Source: JAGDXO01 sp964541025 | GTDB taxonomy: Archaea; Thermoplasmatota; Thermoplasmata; Thermoplasmatales; GCA-001856825 | Direction of reading: 5' to 3' | NCBI GenBank assembly: GCA_964541025.1 | Contig: CAZIOW010000040.1 | Span: 1 to 7,779, forward strand | Length of the DNA: 7,779 nucleotides | Shown: one piece after another, positions 1 to 5,148 of the stretch | How positions within the stretch are numbered: the stretch's first letter is position 1 | Layout of the letters: every line of letters starts with the position of its first letter | Position numbers and translations under genes: made by a program | Notes under the pieces: model-generated | What the model was told of the DNA's origin: nothing | Databases searched by the model: none | Seen by the model: only the letters and a program-made list of their open reading frames with translations

Positions 1-13
1 ATATTAATAATAA
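1..13 (+). promoter_or_regulatory. Possible TATA-like promoter element for the plus-strand gene pair
   Basis: The first 13 bases are almost entirely A and T. Their centre lies about 25 bases upstream of the ATG at 31, the distance expected between an archaeal TATA box and a transcription start located at or next to the start codon. No Shine-Dalgarno sequence is visible between this stretch and the ATG, which fits a leaderless transcript. A BRE element would lie off the left edge and cannot be seen. In AT-rich DNA such a stretch can occur by chance, so this is tentative. Confidence 0.3.
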
Positions 14-30
14 AATCTACTGTTTGAATC

Positions 31-1671
31 ATGAAAGGAACAGTAAAGAGGTATGTTAAAATCCCAATGAGAGACGGGGTGAATATAATAGGAGATATTT
101 ATTTTCCCGATGCCAATCCTCCTTACAGTACCATAGTTTTCAGAACACCCTATGGAAGGCAGGATCAGAGATACAGGGAAAATGCAATCTATTTCTCAAG
201 TAATGGATTTGCCTTCCTGAATCTCGATGTAAGGGGAAGAGGAGATTCTGAAGGGGAATTTACACCATATTTTAATGAGGGTAAGGATGGTTATGATACG
301 ATAGAATGGGTTGCCCGTCAACCATGGTCCAATGGTATGGTTGGAACCTATGGTGCATCATATTCAGCAAGAATTCAGTGGCTTGCGGCAGTTGAAAGAC
401 CACCTCATCTAAAGGCAATGGTATCAATCGTCAGTCCTTCTGATCCTTTCGTAGAGAGCCCAACTGGAGTCCAGGATCCGATGCATCTTTCATGGAGATA
501 TCTTGTGAGTGGCAGAACCTACAAGGATCCCTCTGATGTGAACTGGGAAGATGTTTACAAAACAGTCCCATTAATAGATATGCCTAAAAAACTTGGCTAT
601 GAAATACCGGACTGGATAGAAGATATGAAACATCAAACCCTTGATGATTACTGGAAAAGGATATGCTATCAGGATAGATTTAACATTATAGATGCCGCCG
701 TTATGCATATTTCGGGATGGTATGATGATGAACAGATAGGCACTTTTCTCAATTATATAGGAATGAGGAACAGTTCTGCATCGCCCTATTCCAGAAAGAA
801 TCAGATGCTACTAATAGGACCATGGCCACATAGTGTGAATAAATCGCAGAAAATTGGAGATATTGACTTTGGACCTGATGCCATTATAAACCTTCCAGAC
901 ATTGAATTGAAATGGTTCAGGAAATATTTGATGGGTGAGAGTATTGATATGGAAAATGTGAGATTGTTTATAATGGGCAAAAACAAATGGATGAAATTTG
1001 ATGACTGGCCAGTTCCTGGGAGCAGGAGAATTGAATTCTTTCTGAGCAGCAAAGGAAGGGCAAACAGCAGGTTTGGTGATGGTACATTGGTCTTCAGCAA
1101 ATCTGAAATAAATGATGGAGAGGATTCTTATGTTTATGACCCAGATGATCCTGTACCATTCATCACAGAGCCTACATCAGCACAGATAGGAGGACCTGAT
1201 AATTATTCTCCAATCGAGAGAAGGGATGATGTTCTTGTTTACACCTCTGAAATTATTAGAAATGACTTAACCGTACTTGGTGATGTAAAGGCACATCTAT
1301 TCGTGAAATCTGATGCAAAGGATACTGATTTTACCGCGATGCTCACAGATGTCTGGCCAAACGGCTATTCCCAGAGGCTGTGCGACGGGATCATAAGGAC
1401 GAGATACAGAAAGGGAATGGATAAAGTTGTATTTCTAGAGGAAGGAGTTAACGAAATCATCATTGATATGTGGAACACTGGTCATACATTCTTTAAAGGT
1501 CATAGAATTAGAGTGGATATATCATCAAGTGCATTTCCCAAATATTCAAGAAATTTCAATACTGGCTCACCTGATCTGGCATCTGACACCACTGAGTTCA
1601 AGGCAACCAACAGTGTAATTCATTCCAACCTTTATCCCTCAAGGATCATCACAAGAGTAATGGAGATGTAG
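31..1671 (+). CDS. CocE/NonD family serine hydrolase (S15 X-Pro dipeptidyl-peptidase-like)
   Basis: This 546-aa protein is a complete alpha/beta hydrolase of the S15/CocE group, which includes X-Pro dipeptidyl peptidases, cocaine esterase and glutaryl-7-ACA acylases. The N-terminal PMRDGVNI motif (residues 12-19) is typical. RTPYG (38-42) holds Tyr41, matching the oxyanion-hole tyrosine of cocaine esterase. The nucleophile elbow is GASYSA with Ser110, the acid is Asp232 in GWYDD, and the base is His267 in GPWPHS. Residues from about 334 to the end, including VLVYTSE (401-407) and DTDFTA (431-436), form the C-terminal jelly-roll domain. The length is close to that of CocE (about 574 aa). In the elbow, the glycine usual three residues after the serine (GxSYxG) is alanine. 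No signal peptide or membrane segment is seen, so it is probably cytoplasmic. The start at 31 leaves the usual short leader before PMRDG and lacks a Shine-Dalgarno site. The next gene begins 2 bases after the stop. The substrate (Xaa-Pro peptide, ester or amide) cannot be told from sequence. Confidence 0.9.
   Translation: MKGTVKRYVKIPMRDGVNIIGDIYFPDANPPYSTIVFRTPYGRQDQRYRENAIYFSSNGFAFLNLDVRGRGDSEGEFTPYFNEGKDGYDTIEWVARQPWSNGMVGTYGASYSARIQWLAAVERPPHLKAMVSIVSPSDPFVESPTGVQDPMHLSWRYLVSGRTYKDPSDVNWEDVYKTVPLIDMPKKLGYEIPDWIEDMKHQTLDDYWKRICYQDRFNIIDAAVMHISGWYDDEQIGTFLNYIGMRNSSASPYSRKNQMLLIGPWPHSVNKSQKIGDIDFGPDAIINLPDIELKWFRKYLMGESIDMENVRLFIMGKNKWMKFDDWPVPGSRRIEFFLSSKGRANSRFGDGTLVFSKSEINDGEDSYVYDPDDPVPFITEPTSAQIGGPDNYSPIERRDDVLVYTSEIIRNDLTVLGDVKAHLFVKSDAKDTDFTAMLTDVWPNGYSQRLCDGIIRTRYRKGMDKVVFLEEGVNEIIIDMWNTGHTFFKGHRIRVDISSSAFPKYSRNFNTGSPDLASDTTEFKATNSVIHSNLYPSRIITRVMEM
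1662..1665 (+). promoter_or_regulatory. Shine-Dalgarno site for the M24-like gene
   Basis: GGAG lies eight bases before the ATG at 1674, inside the last codons of the upstream hydrolase gene. It supports this start and translation coupled to the preceding gene. Confidence 0.55.
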
Positions 1672-1673
1672 AT

Positions 1674-2558
1674 ATGGAAGAGTTCAGAAGAATCAGGGCC
1701 GAATTGGTTTCCAGAATAATCAGTAAACCTATAGTCATATACAGGGAAGATGAACTTTTTAAGTATTTTTGTGAAGATGAACGAAGTGACGCAGTGTTAA
1801 TAGATAATGGAGAAATCAAGAAGATTGGCTCTAAATTGATTGATCCTGAATTTGCAGAGGAATTGCCGAAGAATTATTGCTGCCCATCAATGTCATTCAT
1901 GCACAGAAAATGCAACGAAACATGCGATGATTTATTACAGGAATCATTCAGTAATCCACTGATATCAGAAATAGAATTGCTTAAGGAAAATCAAAAGGAG
2001 ATCAGGGAAAATGTGATTACAAGCCTTCAGGAAAATATGATCGGAAGTTACGAAAGTGAGATACAGAAAAAATTGATGGGTGATCTTGTCTCTAATGGAT
2101 ATGAATTGTTTTATTCCCCCATCATTGCTGGCGATATGAATTCCAAGGAGATATGGCACAGGGCCTCAGATTACAAGCCTGAAAATATTTTATATGTAGA
2201 AGTTTCGGCAATAAGGAATGGGTTATCTTTAATATTTTCCGATACCTTCATTATAAAGCAGGAAGGAAAATATATTGAAAATTACTCTTCCCTGCTTAGA
2301 GCAGAGGAATTAATAAGAGAAAATTTCGTGGAGGGTAACAGCACAAAGATGTTATCTGGACTGGAACCTTTCAGAAATCCTGATATTTATCTCACAACAC
2401 CTCTATTTCCATACTCATACATCATGATCCCGGGAGAAGAAAAAATCATACATTCCCTTGATACTTCTGTATTTGATCTTTGGGTAACTAGCAAGGACTT
2501 TTCCCTGAGGAAAAAAGTCCTGGTCATAGCGGGAAGTTACAGTGCCTCTATTCTCTAA
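1674..2558 (+). CDS. Degenerate M24 (prolidase-like) pita-bread protein, probably non-catalytic
   Basis: This 294-aa protein is not a plain family member, but its layout follows archaeal prolidases (M24B). Residues 1-95 resemble a shortened creatinase-type N-terminal domain. A helical segment from SEIELLKENQKEIRENV (98-114) is followed by SPIIAG (148-153), a WHRASD stretch (161-166) and ILYVEVSAIRNGLSLIFSDT (172-191). These parallel the prolidase blocks PIIASG, LPHG..SD and LVVIDLG...SDITRT. The five metal ligands appear lost or changed. The first Asp aligns with Glu176 and the second with Ile187. The HGxGH loop is absent, with about 30 residues missing. RIEDT corresponds to HSLDT (260-264). 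The N-terminal part holds Cys33, 69, 70, 80 and 84 and His77, an unusual cluster that could bind metal or form disulfides. The start is 2 bases after the hydrolase stop, so the two are almost surely cotranscribed. The M24 call rests on comparison from memory. Loss of activity is inference, and the role is unknown. Confidence 0.6.
   Translation: MEEFRRIRAELVSRIISKPIVIYREDELFKYFCEDERSDAVLIDNGEIKKIGSKLIDPEFAEELPKNYCCPSMSFMHRKCNETCDDLLQESFSNPLISEIELLKENQKEIRENVITSLQENMIGSYESEIQKKLMGDLVSNGYELFYSPIIAGDMNSKEIWHRASDYKPENILYVEVSAIRNGLSLIFSDTFIIKQEGKYIENYSSLLRAEELIRENFVEGNSTKMLSGLEPFRNPDIYLTTPLFPYSYIMIPGEEKIIHSLDTSVFDLWVTSKDFSLRKKVLVIAGSYSASIL
2495..2520 (-). terminator. Candidate hairpin/T-run terminator for the minus-strand operon
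   Basis: GGACTTTT at 2495-2502 is the inverted complement of AAAAGTCC at 2513-2520, giving an 8-bp stem with a 10-base loop. The A6 run at 2511-2516 reads as T6 on the minus strand, about 42 bases past the MEMO stop codon. A second minus-strand T6 follows at 2440-2445. Archaeal termination depends mainly on T-runs, so these are plausible 3' ends. Both lie inside the coding sequence of the convergent M24-like gene, so they could also be chance results of Lys and Phe codons. Confidence 0.35.
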
Positions 2559-3365
2559 TTATATTTTTTCCACAGAAAAGGCTCCATATCCCACTCCAGT
2601 TTCTCCTCCAGCTATTTCAATGGAATTGGAAAGTTTCAGAAGATCGACCTTACCACTATATGTCATCAAGAGGGTTACTATAGGTCCGAAGCCGCAGGCA
2701 GAAATTTCCTCTGAATATATGTATCTGTAAATTGTCTTAATATCCCTTGAAAGAACTGCCTTGGCAAAATAGTTGTCGTACATCCTTAGCTTCTGAAGGG
2801 GAAGATAATGGTCCAGATCAGAACTTGCTATGATTGTGAATTTTCCCCTCAATTTCTTTAATTTAGAAGAGAGTATTTTAGCAGCCTCCTCGCTCTGGTC
2901 CATCATTACAATTGGCACAATCCTTACATCACCATAAAAATACTGAAGAAACGGGATCTGGACCTCAACAGAGTGCTCCCTGAGATGAGCAGTGTTATCC
3001 CTTACAATATAATCATCAGTTATTTCATCCACTGCCTCCTTCTCAATTTTAGCGATACCAAGAGGAGTCAGATAATCCTCTGTTCCTACAGATATTGGTT
3101 CTCCTAAACCAGTGTGGTTTGGTCCAATAATAACAAAGTAATCGTATCTCCCAGAATTAACAAGGGCATTATATGAAAACGCAGCCACCGGTGCACTGTA
3201 ATCATATCCTGCATGAGGAGCAATTATGCCAAGTTCTGGCAAAGTTTTCATTATTTCAGGGATGAAGCCTGGCCCACTCCAGTGAGTAAAAGCCCAAGCT
3301 ATCTTATCCCTTAATTCATCTGCATCTGACGGATAGAAATATCCAGCCACATGTGGTTTTCTCAT
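2559..3365 (-). CDS. MEMO-family protein (AmmeMemoRadiSam system protein B)
   Basis: This 268-aa protein is a full-length member of the MEMO1 family, whose fold is related to LigB-type extradiol dioxygenases. The conserved blocks occur in order: MRKPHVAGYFYP at the N-terminus, APHAGYDYS with His51, GPNHTG with His84, LREHSVEVQIPFLQ with His131, SSDLDHY with Asp183 and His186, and ACGFGPI with Cys224. His51, His84 and Cys224 match the metal/active-site cluster described in human MEMO1. The archaeal function is not settled; in archaea the gene commonly sits beside rps2 and mevalonate kinase, but here the next gene is an unrelated convergent one. The ATG overlaps the uS2 stop by 4 nt (ATGA). There is no good Shine-Dalgarno site close to the start, so translation is probably coupled to uS2. 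The stop codon abuts that of the convergent M24-like gene with no base between. Confidence 0.93.
   Translation of the reverse strand: MRKPHVAGYFYPSDADELRDKIAWAFTHWSGPGFIPEIMKTLPELGIIAPHAGYDYSAPVAAFSYNALVNSGRYDYFVIIGPNHTGLGEPISVGTEDYLTPLGIAKIEKEAVDEITDDYIVRDNTAHLREHSVEVQIPFLQYFYGDVRIVPIVMMDQSEEAAKILSSKLKKLRGKFTIIASSDLDHYLPLQKLRMYDNYFAKAVLSRDIKTIYRYIYSEEISACGFGPIVTLLMTYSGKVDLLKLSNSIEIAGGETGVGYGAFSVEKI
2564..2569 (+). terminator. Candidate T-run terminator for the plus-strand gene pair
   Basis: Six consecutive T residues begin 6 bases after the TAA at 2556-2558, inside the last codons of the convergent MEMO gene. No stem-loop is needed for archaeal RNA polymerase, which stops at T-runs of about this length. 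The run is short, so support is moderate to low. Confidence 0.35.
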
Positions 3366-3946
3366 AGTTCTGCCAGGAAGTCCTCCTGCTTGAGCTGCGA
3401 TGTATCTTTTTCCTTGATTCTCAGTATTTCTCTGGTAAGCAGGAAATAAATGAGTGCAAGGCTTTCCCTTCCCTTATTGTTGCCTGGTATCACAAGGTCA
3501 ACAAAAGAAGTGCTGTTGTTTGTATGGCAAAGTGCTACAACAGGAATGCCGTTCGCTACAGCTTCTCTCAGAGCCTGACTGTCAGTTGCAGGGTCATTTA
3601 TCACAACAACATCCGGTTCAACATAACCTGGAATTATCGGGTTTGTGAATGAGCCCGGAATGAACCTTTCAGTCATAGCTTTTGCTGAAATGGCAGCCGC
3701 TGCAGCCTTTACAGGTTTTTTTGCATATTCCCTTGACGCAATGAACACTATTCCCTGAGGATCATACCTCGAAAGGAATTTTGCCGCAACCCTTATTCTT
3801 TCATCTATCTTCTTGACGTCGAGTATGTTGAGTCCCTCTTTATTCACGTATGAGGTGAACTTCTTCATATCAGCGCTTCTTATCTTCGTACCAATGTGTA
3901 TAGCTGAGTTTCTATACGCCTCTTCCGAAATCAGTAGATCCGTCAT
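3362..3946 (-). CDS. rps2: 30S ribosomal protein uS2 (archaeal type)
   Basis: This 194-aa protein has the usual length of archaeal uS2, a small-subunit protein. The family blocks appear in order: HIGT (17-20), DMKKF (26-30), LDVKKIDERIRVAAKFL (42-58), PGSFTNP (97-103), VEPDVVVINDP (109-119), GIPVVALC (133-140), VDLVIP (149-154), NNKGR (156-160) and SLALIYFLLTREIL (162-175). The residue after ALC is His141, where most archaeal homologs I recall have Asp. The tail after about 178 is charged and matches the family poorly, as is common. The start overlaps the enolase stop by 4 nt (ATGA), and an AGGTGG Shine-Dalgarno site lies 6 bases upstream, which fixes the start. The C-terminus overlaps the MEMO start in the same way. 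The arrangement eno-rps2-memo is a recurrent archaeal operon, so this is the housekeeping copy. Confidence 0.97.
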   Translation of the reverse strand: MTDLLISEEAYRNSAIHIGTKIRSADMKKFTSYVNKEGLNILDVKKIDERIRVAAKFLSRYDPQGIVFIASREYAKKPVKAAAAAISAKAMTERFIPGSFTNPIIPGYVEPDVVVINDPATDSQALREAVANGIPVVALCHTNNSTSFVDLVIPGNNKGRESLALIYFLLTREILRIKEKDTSQLKQEDFLAEL

Positions 3947-5148
3947 CTGATTCCACCTATCTCTTCCTGAATTCTTACAAGTTCATTTAATTTTGCTATC
4001 CTCTCCCCTCCTACCGTTCCTGTTTTTATATAATCGGAACCTATAGCAACTGCAAGGTGAGCTATGAAGAAATCATCAGTTTCCCCGCTCCTGTGTGATA
4101 CGACTGTACCCATCGCATTATCTTTTGCAAGTCTCCAGGTTTTCAGGAGCCTGGATATTGTTCCCACCTGGTTAGGTTTTAGAAGGATGGCATTTGTTGC
4201 TCCCTTTTCGAGGCCCTCAATGAGCCTATCGTAGTTAGTGGTGTAAAGGTCGTCACCAACTATGTAAGCTCTGTCGCCAACTCTCTTAGTCAGTTCCGCA
4301 TATCCATCAAAATCGTGCTGGTCGAATGGATCCTCTATCACAGTGAAACCGTAATCCTTGACTATTTTCTCCACGAAATCTGTCTGCTCAACTGTGCTAA
4401 GTTTTCTATCTCTGTAGTTGTACTTTCCATTCTTGTAAAAACTTGATGCAGCAAGGTCCATACCCTTTTCTATCTCGAGCCCTGTGTTATGGGAAACCTC
4501 ATCCACAATTTCAGTGATCATTTCTATCACCCTTTCATCACTGAATGGCAGAACCCAAGCCTTCTCGTCCCCCATGCCCAGAGGGGTGTTCATTTCCTTG
4601 CTCGCCTTCTCCTTTATTTTTCTGTGAATTATCGCGTTTGTTCTTATAGCCTGATAGATATCGTCGGAATGAGTTGCAACCAGAAACTCCTGGATTGTTG
4701 TACCACCAATTGCATGTTCACCTCCACCAACCACATTTCCAAGAGGAATAGGCATCTTGTAATTAACTCCGCCAAGGTACCTGAAGAGTGGAATTCCTAA
4801 CTCGTCGGAGGAAGCCACGGCATTAGCCATGGATATGACAACTGCAAGATTGCCCCCTATTGTTGAGAAATCATCTGTCCCATCAATTTCCTCCAACAGT
4901 TTGTCAAGACCAAACTGATCTGTTGATTCCTGACCAGTAATCTTCTTCAGAACCATGGAATTGAAAAGCTTGACAGAGGCATCTATACCTCCCTCAGGGT
5001 AATCCTTAACTTCTGTCGCCCCTTTGGATGCACCGCTTGGCGCAGCAGCTACACCTTTTCCATATTTTGTGTATAATTCCACTTCGAGTGTTTCATTCCC
5101 CCTGGAATCCAGTATCTTCCTTATCTTGCCATCTATTATTTCAGACAT
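3943..5148 (-). CDS. eno: Enolase (phosphopyruvate hydratase)
   Basis: This 401-aa enzyme interconverts 2-phosphoglycerate and phosphoenolpyruvate in the cytoplasm. It is slightly shorter than most enolases (about 410-430 aa) but complete. The N-terminal domain carries KILDSRGNETLEVE (11-24) and the mobile loop PSGASKG (37-43). GGGEHAIGG (141-149) contains His145, and TIQEF contains Glu154. Metal ligands are Asp231 (GMDLAASSF), Glu272 (IEDPFDQHD) and Asp299 (VGDDL). The catalytic base Lys324 lies in LLKPNQVGT, SHRSGET is at 351-357, and Lys375 is in IKTGT. The GDE segment holding Glu195 continues as KAWVLPF instead of the common GGFAPN form. The ATG directly follows the PPDK stop (TGAATG), with GAGGTGG five bases upstream. 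The 3' end overlaps rps2 by 4 nt. It is the step next to PPDK in lower glycolysis or gluconeogenesis, so cotranscription makes metabolic sense. Confidence 0.97.
   Translation of the reverse strand: MSEIIDGKIRKILDSRGNETLEVELYTKYGKGVAAAPSGASKGATEVKDYPEGGIDASVKLFNSMVLKKITGQESTDQFGLDKLLEEIDGTDDFSTIGGNLAVVISMANAVASSDELGIPLFRYLGGVNYKMPIPLGNVVGGGEHAIGGTTIQEFLVATHSDDIYQAIRTNAIIHRKIKEKASKEMNTPLGMGDEKAWVLPFSDERVIEMITEIVDEVSHNTGLEIEKGMDLAASSFYKNGKYNYRDRKLSTVEQTDFVEKIVKDYGFTVIEDPFDQHDFDGYAELTKRVGDRAYIVGDDLYTTNYDRLIEGLEKGATNAILLKPNQVGTISRLLKTWRLAKDNAMGTVVSHRSGETDDFFIAHLAVAIGSDYIKTGTVGGERIAKLNELVRIQEEIGGIR
3953..3958 (-). promoter_or_regulatory. Shine-Dalgarno site for rps2
   Basis: AGGTGG on the minus strand sits six bases before the uS2 ATG (3944-3946) and complements the GGTG-pairing end of archaeal 16S rRNA. 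It lies within the final Gly-Gly codons of enolase. Confidence 0.75.

Noticed and set aside
801..1100. 99-codon minus-strand open frame inside the S15/CocE hydrolase gene
   Set aside because: Antisense to a well-supported hydrolase. Its hydrophobic composition arises from the complement of charged codons.
1674..2558. M24-like gene as an ordinary active Xaa-Pro aminopeptidase or prolidase
   Set aside because: The HGxGH loop and at least four of the five metal ligands cannot be found, so naming it an active peptidase would be unsupported.
3383..3388. GGAGG on the minus strand as Shine-Dalgarno site for the MEMO gene
   Set aside because: It lies about 16 bases from the ATG, too far for normal use, and is explained by Gln-Glu-Asp codons of uS2. 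ATGA coupling is the better explanation.
4489..4800. 103-codon plus-strand open frame antisense to enolase
   Set aside because: The sequence is fully explained by enolase on the other strand; no domain or start signal supports it.
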